64,000 nt of DNA, from positions 1 to 64,000 of the forward strand of contig JABXKC010000001.1 of assembly GCA_013375495.1 (NCBI GenBank), given 5' to 3'. The DNA comes from Promethearchaeota archaeon (lineage in GTDB: Archaea > Asgardarchaeota > Lokiarchaeia > Sigynarchaeales > SOKP01). Numbering within the stretch: the stretch's first letter is position 1; every line of letters starts with the position of its first letter. Positions 25,506 to 34,088 of this stretch are shown here, in pieces. The notes below the pieces were generated by a model. The model worked only from the letters and a program-made list of their open reading frames with translations. It did no database searches and was not told the DNA's origin. A program made the translations under genes and the position numbers.

Positions 25506-25991
25506 TTAAAATTCTCTTCTTATTCCCTCTATGGCTTCAAAATAATCAAGAATTGATTCTTTTATCTCAACCGCAGGAAAGACCAACCTTGATTTATTAA
25601 CATACTCTAAAGCATCGTTCCAGCTCCATTCTGGATTTTCTTTTAAAAGCCATGCTACAATAATTCCACCACTTCGAGAAATACCCATAGCACAATGAAC
25701 TAATACTTTTCCCTGCTTTATATGTTGATCTATGAAGGAAAAAATTTCTTTTAGATAATTATGTGGAGGATACCAGTCATCTGGAAAACCCTTGTAAAGA
25801 TAGTTAAATCCTAAGTGAGTTGGATCGTAAAAATTATCTTCCATTAAATTTACAATAGCAGTTATACCGATCTTTTTAAAATTCTCAAAGTTCAACCTTG
25901 GCCAATAAGCGCCAATATATAAGTTTTCATGCACCTTATAGATTTGATCTAGTTCCACCATATACATCAATAGATTTTTGATGATATCCAT
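25506..25991 (-). CDS. Dual-specificity protein phosphatase
   Basis: A 161-residue cysteine phosphatase with the signature H-C-A-M-G-I-S-R-S (nucleophile Cys100, phosphate-binding Arg106) and P-D-D near residues 70-72 as the likely general acid. The rest, L-Y-I-G-A-Y...I-T-A-I-V-N-L, is typical of small dual-specificity phosphatases that remove phosphate from Ser/Thr or Tyr. I start at the ATG at 25991; a TTG at 26024 is upstream, and ATGs at 25967 and 25961 are possible too. It probably acts alone. Confidence 0.8.
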   Translation of the reverse strand: MDIIKNLLMYMVELDQIYKVHENLYIGAYWPRLNFENFKKIGITAIVNLMEDNFYDPTHLGFNYLYKGFPDDWYPPHNYLKEIFSFIDQHIKQGKVLVHCAMGISRSGGIIVAWLLKENPEWSWNDALEYVNKSRLVFPAVEIKESILDYFEAIEGIRREF

Positions 25992-26054
25992 TAGCTTGAA
26001 TAAATAAAAATGTGAAAGATTCAAACTTTAAACAATAAAAGAAGTTTAGAAAAT

Positions 26055-26435
26055 TTAATTTTTTGTTAAATCTCGACTAGCTATTATGTTTGAATCTAAT
26101 CCGAGAATTTTTTCAATTAAAATTTCCCCCATTTGTATTGGTGCATTTACTTGGGTTTTTGCGATCTCGTTTAGCGCTTCATTTAATTTTACTTTAAGAA
26201 TTGGTTTATCACTTCTCACCGGGATCAAAGGTAGAAATCCATTCTCAACTCTGATTGTGGTTGTTAGAATTCTCTTAGGTTCAAAATATTCTTGCTGCGC
26301 GTATTCTAATCCCCTTTTGCACGTATACCCTTCAAATACTATATCTGAGCCTTTTGAAATAGCTTGTATCTGACAGCCAGTAGGACATACAATACACCTT
26401 ATAACTTTTACAACGCTTTCACTACTTTCACTCAT
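26055..26435 (-). CDS. DUF1667 Fe-S protein of the glycerol-3-phosphate dehydrogenase operon
   Basis: A 126-residue protein with cysteines C14, C17, C21 and C39 near the N-terminus (C-x2-C-x3-C), a likely cluster site. DUF1667 genes sit with GlpA-like and FAD/NAD oxidoreductase genes in many anaerobes, and this is the last gene of such a set. The gap to the gene before is 21 bases. It may pass electrons between the flavoproteins. Confidence 0.7.
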   Translation of the reverse strand: MSESSESVVKVIRCIVCPTGCQIQAISKGSDIVFEGYTCKRGLEYAQQEYFEPKRILTTTIRVENGFLPLIPVRSDKPILKVKLNEALNEIAKTQVNAPIQMGEILIEKILGLDSNIIASRDLTKN

Positions 26436-26456
26436 TTTTAAAACCTCCTCTAAAAC

Positions 26457-27755
26457 TTAATCCTCCTCAATTAATACCTCTGGTCGTGGTATTACTTCAA
26501 TTGTTATCGATTTGCAATCTTGACTTATATTTACTTCTTCTAAATTTAAATTTAATTCAATCATTTCACTGGGGATGACATAAACCTTCTTTTTTTTATA
26601 GATTACATTATTATGTTCGTCTTTAAATTGTACAAGAACCCTTCTATCTGGGTACTTAACTCTAAAAGTAAAGAATATCTCTTGAGAGATGTTTTGTTTA
26701 TTGATAATGTTAGGTTTAAAATAGTTTACATTTTCTCCCGGAACACATTGAATAATATCTTTCTTCTTTAAATCTTTGCCAATTCTGGAATTGATGTATT
26801 CTACTGCATTCGTTCCAGCTCTCTTAGCTTCAGAAGTCACCATGTCCACTAAATCGTGAACTTGTAATACGTTTCCACAAGCAAATATCCCTTCAATAGT
26901 AGTTTCTAAATTTTCATCCACAATGGGACCACCGTTATTAGATAATTCAGCTCCTGCCTGTAAGGTCAATTCATTCTCAGGAATTAAACCAACAGATAAT
27001 AATAACGTGTCACATTCAATAAATTTATCTGAACCTATTATTCTATCAAAAGTTCGATCGACTTTTGAGATTGTTACTCCTTGTACTCTTTCTCTACCAT
27101 GAATTTTCGTAACAGTATAACTTGTAATTAGAGGTATATCGTAGTCCTCTAAACATTGGACTTGATTTCGAAGTAAGCCACTTACATATGGTTGGATTTC
27201 TACAACTGCTTTAACTTTACAACCCTCCCAGGTCAATCTTCGGGCCATTATCATTCCTATATCTCCACTCCCTAATATAACATAAGAATTTCCTGGTAAG
27301 TAACCTTCAATATTAACAAATCTTTGAGCCTGGCCGGCAGTATAAACGCCAGCAGGACGAAAACCGGGTATATTGATCGCACCTCTGGTTCTTTCTCTAC
27401 AACCCATAGCCAAAATAATTGCTTTTGCTTCCACTTCAATAAGTCCATCTTTGTTATTAACAGCGTATATTTTTTTTTCTTTAGTAATTTCAATTACCAT
27501 GGAATCTAGTAAATAAGGGATTCTTAGATCATTAACTTGATTGATGAACCTCTGTGCGTATTCAGGACCAGTTAGCTCTTCTTCGAATTCTTTTAACCCA
27601 AATCCATTATGTATGCATTGTAACGTTATACCCCCTAGTTCCTTGTCCCGTTCGATAATTAATACTTTTAAATTTGCCTTTTTGACTTCTATAGCAGCAG
27701 CTAATCCTCCAGCTCCGGCGCCAATTACGACGACATCAGCTTTGTATTTCTTCAT
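26457..27755 (-). CDS. FAD/NAD-dependent oxidoreductase, GlpB-like partner
   Basis: A 432-residue flavoprotein. The N-terminal G-A-G-A-G-G-L-A-A-A (13-22) is the FAD Rossmann loop, and Y-V-I-L-G-S-G-D-I-G-M-I (158-169) the NAD one; C-G-N-V-L near 292 closes the FAD site. It matches the oxidoreductase that follows GlpA-like dehydrogenases in anaerobic operons, where it re-oxidises the flavin by NAD(P) or another carrier. The first codons overlap the last ones of the dehydrogenase gene (ATGA type, 27752-27755), so translation is coupled. Confidence 0.8.
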   Translation of the reverse strand: MKKYKADVVVIGAGAGGLAAAIEVKKANLKVLIIERDKELGGITLQCIHNGFGLKEFEEELTGPEYAQRFINQVNDLRIPYLLDSMVIEITKEKKIYAVNNKDGLIEVEAKAIILAMGCRERTRGAINIPGFRPAGVYTAGQAQRFVNIEGYLPGNSYVILGSGDIGMIMARRLTWEGCKVKAVVEIQPYVSGLLRNQVQCLEDYDIPLITSYTVTKIHGRERVQGVTISKVDRTFDRIIGSDKFIECDTLLLSVGLIPENELTLQAGAELSNNGGPIVDENLETTIEGIFACGNVLQVHDLVDMVTSEAKRAGTNAVEYINSRIGKDLKKKDIIQCVPGENVNYFKPNIINKQNISQEIFFTFRVKYPDRRVLVQFKDEHNNVIYKKKKVYVIPSEMIELNLNLEEVNISQDCKSITIEVIPRPEVLIEED

Positions 27756-29221
27756 TCTTCAATACCTCCTTCTAATTTGGTGAGTACAACATCCTTCGTT
27801 TTAGAAACAAGAAAATTAGATTCTTCTCCCATTTTAACTACTTCCTCATATGATATATTCAATTCTCTTGAGAGAATCTCGATTAATCTCGGTCTACAAA
27901 ATCCACCTTGGCATCTACCCATACCTGGTCGACATCTAAATTTTATTCCATCCAAGGTATTTGCCCCGACGGGTGAATGTATTGCGTTCAAAATTTCTCT
28001 TTCTGGAATAGTCTCACATCTACAAATAATTCTTCCCCAGGTAGGATCTTCTTTTATTTTTATGTCCAACTCTTTTTTAGAGAAATTCTTGAATCTTTCC
28101 GGTTTTGGACGAATTGGATTGTAATCTTCTTTAAGATTGGTATTAACACCCAACAATTCTAAAAACTCAACAACACGCTCAGCAATTGCATAACACGACG
28201 TTAAACCAGGGGACAAAATACCAACAACATTAATAAATCCGTAAACATCAGTATTATCAATGATGAAATCATATGAGTCCGGAACGGCTCTTAAGCCTGC
28301 AAAGTTCCGGATAGATGCTCTTACTGGTAAATAAGGAACTAATTTTTTCCCTCCTTCAACAATTTCCTTCAATCCTGCTTCAGTGGTTGATTTATCTTTT
28401 TTATCAGTAATATTTTGAGCGTTTGGTCCAACAAACGTATTACCACTTACGGTTGGGCAAACCAAAATACCTTTAGAAACTTTCGTTGGTGTGGGAAATA
28501 AAATTTTGTTTAGGTGCATAGCGTTTCTATCAAAAAGTATGTATTCTCCCTTTCTTGGCATTATGTTGAAATAATCCAAACCGACCATTTTTGAAATCTT
28601 TGCTCCGTATAGCCCAGCAGCATTAATAACATTTTTGGCTTTAAACTCTTTTTCCTTAGTTTTAATTGTAAACGTATAGTTTTGATGTTTAATTCTCTCT
28701 ACTCTTTGGTTTCGGAAGAATTTTACGCCATTCATTGCAGCATTTTCAGCGAGTGCAAAAGTCATCCCATAAGGACTAACTATTCCTGCTGTGGGCGCGT
28801 GTAGAACACCAACTACATCGTCGGTAAGATTTGGTTCCATATACTTTATTTTTTCCTTATCTAATATTACTTCCAAGCCAGGAACTCCATCTTGAGTCCC
28901 TTGTCTTCTCTGTTCTTCAAGTTTCTTTATTTGACTATCTTCTAAGGCAACCACAAAAGATCCAATTCTTTGAAAGGAAAAATTAAGCTCTTCAAAAGCT
29001 TGAGTATACAGTTTATTCCCTTTAATGCACATATCACGCTTTAAATATTCTCGTGGTGACGCAAATCCTGCGTGTACTACGCCTGAATTGGCTTTAGTAG
29101 TACCTGATGCAATATCAGCTTCTTTTTCTAATAAGGCAATATTAAGATCAAATTTTGATAAAGTTCGAGCAATACAACAACCTGTAACACCACCACCTAT
29201 AATAATAACGTCGTAAATCAA
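27752..29221 (-). CDS. glpA: Anaerobic-type glycerol-3-phosphate dehydrogenase with C-terminal BFD-like domain
   Basis: A 489-residue FAD protein. I-I-I-G-G-G-V-T-G-C at residues 6-15 is the FAD loop, L-L-E-K-E follows, and G-T-T-K-A-N-S-G-V-V-H-A-G-F is the substrate-side segment of the DAO/GlpA family. The C-terminus (about 405-475) has C-R-C and C-R-P-G-M-G-R-C-Q-G-G-F-C, a BFD-like [2Fe-2S] domain. It oxidises sn-glycerol 3-phosphate or a related substrate. It leads an operon with the FAD/NAD partner and DUF1667 protein. L-2-hydroxyglutarate oxidase is a family alternative. See the PlsY-like fusion at 37250 for a link to G3P. Confidence 0.8.
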   Translation of the reverse strand: MIYDVIIIGGGVTGCCIARTLSKFDLNIALLEKEADIASGTTKANSGVVHAGFASPREYLKRDMCIKGNKLYTQAFEELNFSFQRIGSFVVALEDSQIKKLEEQRRQGTQDGVPGLEVILDKEKIKYMEPNLTDDVVGVLHAPTAGIVSPYGMTFALAENAAMNGVKFFRNQRVERIKHQNYTFTIKTKEKEFKAKNVINAAGLYGAKISKMVGLDYFNIMPRKGEYILFDRNAMHLNKILFPTPTKVSKGILVCPTVSGNTFVGPNAQNITDKKDKSTTEAGLKEIVEGGKKLVPYLPVRASIRNFAGLRAVPDSYDFIIDNTDVYGFINVVGILSPGLTSCYAIAERVVEFLELLGVNTNLKEDYNPIRPKPERFKNFSKKELDIKIKEDPTWGRIICRCETIPEREILNAIHSPVGANTLDGIKFRCRPGMGRCQGGFCRPRLIEILSRELNISYEEVVKMGEESNFLVSKTKDVVLTKLEGGIEE

Positions 29222-29377
29222 TAAAAATACCTCTTTTATTTTTAAGAGTAAATATAATAGCTTAAGTAGTAAAACATCTTATTTCTTTAAAATTTTTTTA
29301 GTACAAAGATATCTCCTACTTGAAAAAGGCAATGATTAGGAAAATATTATTTAAATTTAATTTATTTAAATATAAAA

Positions 29378-29716
29378 TTAGATAAAAAAGAACCACAAAA
29401 CATTAAAAATCAACGCAATGATTATCAAAGCAATCGTTACGGGATTAATCAATGTGCTTCTTAGAGCTTTTGCATATTTTACATCGAGATCCCCTTTCAT
29501 TAGAGTGCTAAATGTTTTGTATTTTGAATCTGTTCCTTCTTTCAGGTGGTATGAACCTAGAAATCGAGGGTTTGTCAAAGTTTTTAAGTGACTATTGTAG
29601 TCACTGGTAGGAAATAAATGTAATTTGTTATTATTAAGTATGTCCTCGTAATCTTTTATATTACGGGCTTTGGTTAGCTCTTTTTCAGTATCTTTTTTCT
29701 TATTATTATCGTTCAT
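29378..29716 (-). CDS. Small C-terminally membrane-anchored protein
   Basis: A hydrophilic domain of about 90 residues with one hydrophobic C-terminal segment (about 92-111) ending in W-F-F-F-I. The start is uncertain: ATG at 29716 (M-N-D-N-N) or 29746, neither with a clear ribosome site. No family is recognised. Confidence 0.4.
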   Translation of the reverse strand: MNDNNKKKDTEKELTKARNIKDYEDILNNNKLHLFPTSDYNSHLKTLTNPRFLGSYHLKEGTDSKYKTFSTLMKGDLDVKYAKALRSTLINPVTIALIIIALIFNVLWFFFI

Positions 29717-29838
29717 TTGATAAATAACCAATAAAATATTTCTCATGTTTTTTATATCTATTCGTTCTTAAATTTTTTACGGTTATTTAAAATAATACGC
29801 ATTTCATACAAACAATCGCTAAATAAATTATAAATCAA

Positions 29839-30228
29839 TTATTTCTCTAATGATTTATCAATAAAATCACCGAAACCAGAAAAAACGCTTATATCGTTAT
29901 CCCAATTTATTAGATCTTTTGCATAAATTCTAAAAAAAGTATCAGAGATTTGCTTTAATTCATCAATAACTTTTCTCTCTTTCGTTTTGATATAAGAACT
30001 TCCAATAAAAAGAAATTTTCTTCGTTTTATGATTACAAATCGAAGATCGGATTTTTCAAAACTTGAAATGCCCCCATCAGAAAGCGCTTCAGCAAATTTG
30101 TTTAATGCACTCATTAAAGCGCCAAATAGCTGAGGATTCACCTTTTGATCATATACTTTTGAAAATAAAACGATTCCGTTATCTGTTAAAACCCAAAAAT
30201 CTTTTAGTATTTTCGGCACTAATACCAC
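29839..30228 (-). CDS. Longin/roadblock-like small protein
   Basis: A 129-residue protein with a beta-hairpin start (F-W-V-L-T-D-N-G-I-V-L-F), a long helix (L-F-G-A-L-M-S-A-L-N-K-F-A), then strands R-F-V-I-I and K-F-L-F-I-G-S-S and a second helix. This beta-beta-alpha-beta-beta-beta-alpha order fits longin-type domains common in Asgard archaea next to small GTPases. The start is a GTG at 30228. It is divergent from the NMO gene, and a Ras-like GTPase is two kilobases away. Confidence 0.55.
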   Translation of the reverse strand: MVLVPKILKDFWVLTDNGIVLFSKVYDQKVNPQLFGALMSALNKFAEALSDGGISSFEKSDLRFVIIKRRKFLFIGSSYIKTKERKVIDELKQISDTFFRIYAKDLINWDNDISVFSGFGDFIDKSLEK

Positions 30229-30392
30229 AAATTACTTATTTTCAAATTTCTATTAAATTGGTGTTTTCAATAATTAAAAAATCTTTTTTAGAAATTTTTA
30301 TTAACTGTATTAAAAGTAAATAAATAAAAAAAATAAAATTTGTTTTTTATCTTCGAAATAAATTTTTATTAAATAATTTAATATGAATTTCT

Positions 30393-31274
30393 ATGATTTG
30401 GAAAACCAGAATAACCCAAATGACTGGGGTTAAATTGCCACTAATAATGGGGGCGTTTGCAGTAATAGGGAGAGCAGAATTTGCTAGTGCTTTTTCCAAC
30501 GCAGATGGATTAGGTATTATTACTGCAATTAATTATTCTAAAATTGAAGCTTTCAGAAGCGATCTTAAACTAATGATGAAATTGACAGATAAGCCTTTTG
30601 GTGTTAATTTTACTATTACACCACCATATCTCTTAAAAAAACGGAGTGGGAGAACCGAAGAGTCTTATTACGATTTCTTTGATTTAGCAATTGATATGGG
30701 AGTAAAGATATTTACTACTTCTGCTTACCAAGCTCTAGGATTAGGAAATAAGATAAAAGACGCAGGATGTTATTGGTTCCATAAATGTGTTACTATGAAG
30801 CACGCATTAGCCGCTCAAAAGGGGGGGGCTGATGCCATCACGCTTGTTGGTCTTGAGGGAACAGGTTTTAAGAATCCCGTTCAAAATACAACCTTAGTAA
30901 ATATTACAATGGCACGAAGATTGCTCAATGTGCCTATAATTGCTGCTGGAGGTATAGGGGACGCGAGAGGTTTTCTTGGAGCGTTAGCGATGGGTGCAGA
31001 CGCAGTTTGTTTAGGGAGCTCAATTATTGCTACATCAGAAAGCCTTGCTTCAGAAAATTGGAAACAAAAGGTTTTAAAGCAAGATATATTTGATGAGAAA
31101 TACTACAAAAAAATATTTCATCTTGAGTTAAAAGATTCACCCATAGCATCAATGGCAATTGGCCATATTAACGAAGCTTTGCCAATAAAAGTGTTTATTG
31201 ATAATATAATTAACGAAACGGAGCATATTCTAAAAAGTTGGGGTTATAAATCTGACACTTTTAACACAATATAA
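30393..31274 (+). CDS. Nitronate monooxygenase-family flavoprotein
   Basis: A 293-residue TIM-barrel FMN protein of the nitronate monooxygenase/2-nitropropane dioxygenase family: P-L-I-M-G-A-F (16-22), the K-P-F-G-V-N-F segment, G-A-D-A-I-T-L near 144, and P-I-I-A-A-G-G-I-G-D-A-R near 180-190 with L-G-A-L-A-M-G-A-D-A-V. The catalytic motif E-A-G-G-H-x-G reads E-G-T-G-F-K here, so the catalytic His is missing and nitronate chemistry is doubtful. A run of eight G bases (30821-30828) is inside the gene but keeps the frame. It is 38 bases ahead of larA, so an operon is likely. Confidence 0.65.
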   Translation: MIWKTRITQMTGVKLPLIMGAFAVIGRAEFASAFSNADGLGIITAINYSKIEAFRSDLKLMMKLTDKPFGVNFTITPPYLLKKRSGRTEESYYDFFDLAIDMGVKIFTTSAYQALGLGNKIKDAGCYWFHKCVTMKHALAAQKGGADAITLVGLEGTGFKNPVQNTTLVNITMARRLLNVPIIAAGGIGDARGFLGALAMGADAVCLGSSIIATSESLASENWKQKVLKQDIFDEKYYKKIFHLELKDSPIASMAIGHINEALPIKVFIDNIINETEHILKSWGYKSDTFNTI

Positions 31275-31312
31275 AATACTACATATCAAAAAATAATAAA
31301 AAGATTAAATTC

Positions 31313-32593
31313 ATGAAATTAGCTTACGGAAAAAAAGGGATTGAGTTAAAGCTTAATCCTAATTGGAACACAACAATTATCCAACCTATGCACCAACCAG
31401 TAATTAAAAATCCAATTAAAGCGATTAGAGATGCTATAAAGAATCCATTAGGAAGTTCCTCTTTAGAATCTATTATAAAATCTCGAAAAACAATTAAATC
31501 AGTTTGCATTGTTGCATCAGACGCAACGAGACCAGTTCCAACTCACCTTATTTTAGAGGGCCTTTTAAAAGAATTAAAGGATTATGGGATTCAAGAAAAA
31601 AGTATAAGGGTTTTAATTGCTACAGGATTACATCGTCCATCTCGTAATGAAGAACTAGAAAGAATTTTAGGTGAAGTTTTTAGAAGTAATGTGAAAGTAC
31701 TTAATCACATTGCAACAGATACTAAATCTCTCGTAACTTTACGTAATAATGGGCTTGATGGTCCAGTTTCTATTAATAAGTACTATTATAATAGCGATCT
31801 AAAAATTTTAACTGGTTATGTTGAACCTCATTTCTTCTTTGGATTTTCCGGTGGAAATAAATCTATCGTACCCGGTATTGCTGGTGTAGATACTATTTTA
31901 GCAAATCACTCTGCTGAAAATATTGCATCTCCATATGCTCGATTTGGTAGCTATGAAAATAATCCATTAACTATCCACTCCGCTAAAATTGCAAAAAAAA
32001 TTTGTGCGGATTTCATAGTGAATGTATGTATTAATAAGAATCATGAAATCACCCAAATTGCTGCTGGTGATCCAGAATTGATTCATAAAAGATTAATTAA
32101 ATATCAAAATAAATATATCTTCAAGGAGATTCAAGAACTATTCGATATCGTTGTTTGCGGGAACGGAGGTTATCCTTTAGACTTCAACCTGTATCAGGCT
32201 GTAAAAAGCATGGCAATAGGAGAAATGGGTCTAAAGGAAGGAGGTACTATAATATCAGTGAACGAGTGCAGAGAAGGAGTTGGTGTTGGACAAGATAAGT
32301 TTAAAGAGCTTATTTTTTCTGGAAAAACTCCTGAAGAAATCTATAATAAAATACTAAAGAAAGAAATAATTGTACCTGACCAGTGGGAAATTCAAGTTTT
32401 AACCCGAATATTAATGAAGTCTGAAGTATATATCGTATCTAATATGAAAGAAGAGGAAATCGGAAATATCGGTTTAAAATATGCGGATTCTGTAGAAATT
32501 GCAATAAACCAATCTTTAATTAAACATGGAAACGATGCGAACATACTTATTTTACCAAATGGACCACAAATTCTTCCATTAATAAACATATAA
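31313..32593 (+). CDS. larA: LarA-type nickel-pincer racemase/epimerase
   Basis: A 426-residue LarA/DUF2088 protein. The D-A-T-R-P-V-P motif is at 70-76, H107 follows A-T-G-L, and H173, K183 and H199 have the same spacing as H174, K184 and H200 of the Lactiplantibacillus enzyme. The Lys attaches to the nickel pincer cofactor and the His residues hold nickel or shuttle protons. It would racemise or epimerise a 2-hydroxy acid. LarB, LarC and LarE, which build the cofactor, are not in this window. The preceding gene on the same strand encodes an NMO-family flavoprotein. Confidence 0.85.
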   Translation: MKLAYGKKGIELKLNPNWNTTIIQPMHQPVIKNPIKAIRDAIKNPLGSSSLESIIKSRKTIKSVCIVASDATRPVPTHLILEGLLKELKDYGIQEKSIRVLIATGLHRPSRNEELERILGEVFRSNVKVLNHIATDTKSLVTLRNNGLDGPVSINKYYYNSDLKILTGYVEPHFFFGFSGGNKSIVPGIAGVDTILANHSAENIASPYARFGSYENNPLTIHSAKIAKKICADFIVNVCINKNHEITQIAAGDPELIHKRLIKYQNKYIFKEIQELFDIVVCGNGGYPLDFNLYQAVKSMAIGEMGLKEGGTIISVNECREGVGVGQDKFKELIFSGKTPEEIYNKILKKEIIVPDQWEIQVLTRILMKSEVYIVSNMKEEEIGNIGLKYADSVEIAINQSLIKHGNDANILILPNGPQILPLINI

Positions 32594-32650
32594 TTTAAAT
32601 CAGTGAAATAGTAATTTTAAATAAGAATTGTCGATTTAAACTAGAGTAAA

Positions 32651-33691
32651 ATGGATTCAACAAACGCAATCATTTATCTGGATATAGATAAAAACACGCC
32701 CAAGATCAGATTTTGGTATCCTTATACTCTACCAGAAAATTTCCGAAGAGAAATCGTTGAGGAGTGTATTTCGATTATATCTGGTGATCCAACTTTCATC
32801 CCAGAAGTTCTCTTAATTTTCCCTATTTCACACCTAAAAATAAAAGTTTTAATTAAATATTTTAAAAGAGAAGCTCCTACTAAAAAAGAAGGAATTTTAA
32901 AGTCTGCAATTATCTTCTTATTTGCCGAAGAAAACGATCAAATCTATTACCGATATATGAGTTATATCGATTCTTATTTTAGTAAAACTGTTGACACGAT
33001 GCTCACACTCGAGAAAAATGGGACTATAGACGAATTAATACATGAAGAAATTGTGAAGTTACATATTATTTTATGCAATTTAACAGAATATTTATCTTCT
33101 AAAAGCCAGTATGCTCCGGAGAAAGAAGATCTATCCAGAAAAATTATTCCAACTAATCAGGTAGAAAAAAGCAAATTTAAAGTCGTAGTCTTAGGAGATC
33201 CGAGCGTAGGAAAGACATCTACAATCCTTAGATTTACGGATAATGTATTTCTTAGGGCGTATATTCCAACGATGGGCTTAAATATTACCCAAAAAATCTT
33301 TGATATTGATAAAAACATAGTAGAATTAGTACTTTGGGATTTGGGAGGACAAACGAAATTTGAATCCATAAGAAGGAAATTTTATGAGGGTACGAGCATC
33401 CTACTATTAATGTTTGATTTGACGAATCCGATGTCGTTTGCTAATGTTCCAAAATGGTATCAGGATATAAAAAATTACATGAAAAACAACCAAGTACTAA
33501 GAGGATATCTAATTGGAAATAAGAATGATTTGGTCAAAAAAAGAATTGTAAGCGAGTCTGACGCGATAAAGCTCTCATATACCTTAGACCTTGAATATCT
33601 CGAAATCTCTGCTTTAACGGGCTATAACGTAGAGATAGCATTCCACAAAATAGCTCGAAAGTTACTCAATTTTAATAAAGTTGAAGAATAA
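32651..33691 (+). CDS. Ras/Rab-like small GTPase with a 170-residue N-terminal domain
   Basis: A 346-residue protein. Residues about 177-342 form a Ras-superfamily domain: G-D-P-S-V-G-K-T-S (183-190), Thr in P-T-M-G (206-209), W-D-L-G-G-Q (229-234, Gln at the Q61 position), N-K-N-D (290-293) and I-S-A-L (319-322). Residues 1-170 form a strand-helix domain with a beta-hairpin start and an A-I-I-F-L-F-A-E-E segment, resembling longin-like domains. There is no C-terminal cysteine, so lipidation by prenylation is not expected. The longin-like protein at 29839 may be a partner. The N-terminal domain could act as a built-in regulator or localiser. Confidence 0.8.
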   Translation: MDSTNAIIYLDIDKNTPKIRFWYPYTLPENFRREIVEECISIISGDPTFIPEVLLIFPISHLKIKVLIKYFKREAPTKKEGILKSAIIFLFAEENDQIYYRYMSYIDSYFSKTVDTMLTLEKNGTIDELIHEEIVKLHIILCNLTEYLSSKSQYAPEKEDLSRKIIPTNQVEKSKFKVVVLGDPSVGKTSTILRFTDNVFLRAYIPTMGLNITQKIFDIDKNIVELVLWDLGGQTKFESIRRKFYEGTSILLLMFDLTNPMSFANVPKWYQDIKNYMKNNQVLRGYLIGNKNDLVKKRIVSESDAIKLSYTLDLEYLEISALTGYNVEIAFHKIARKLLNFNKVEE

Positions 33692-34088
33692 TTTTAGAGA
33701 GAAATTTGAGATTTTTCTATGCTAAAAGGCGATATAATTCTGCTGTAATCTAAATCGCTATAATATCATAAATAAAAACACTTGTATTGGCGTTACAATA
33801 AAATCCTACGACATCAACTTATAAAAAATAAATTAAGTTTTTCCCACTATCTACCCGCAAATCTCGTCTAGAAGTTTGTTCTGGGACATATCACGTCTGT
33901 ACATAAAAACATTTTTAAATAGGGAAGTTACTTAATTTACATTAATATAATAATAATAAGATTATTTGTAGTAGATATTTTCGAAAAAACTTATACTTGA
34001 TAGCGATCAAGATTATTAATAAAAGTTTACGTAATTATATTGAATAATCATTATTTAACAAAATTATCAACATAAAAAGTGAAAAGAA
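33692..34088. other. 397-base intergenic region ahead of tfb
   Basis: AT-rich and without a credible coding frame. It holds the 6-base inverted repeat described separately at 33996-34011 and an ATTAATATAATAATAATAAG stretch near 33941-33960 that could supply a TATA element. A small G+C-containing patch (33839-33897, with CTACCCGC and CTGGGAC) does not fold into a tRNA that I can recognise. Confidence 0.4.
33996..34011. promoter_or_regulatory. Inverted repeat upstream of tfb, possible operator
   Basis: CTTGAT-AGCG-ATCAAG is a perfect 6-bp inverted repeat with a four-base spacer, 78 bases ahead of the tfb start. Its position suits a repressor site or an RNA hairpin in the leader. No binding protein is implied by the window. 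Confidence 0.35.

Noticed and set aside
30821..30828. Run of eight G suggesting a frameshift in the NMO gene
   Set aside because: The frame and conserved motifs continue on both sides, so the length is right as given.
33839..33897. Possible tRNA in the tfb upstream gap
   Set aside because: No T-loop GTTCRA, no acceptor-stem pairing and no CCA-side complement.
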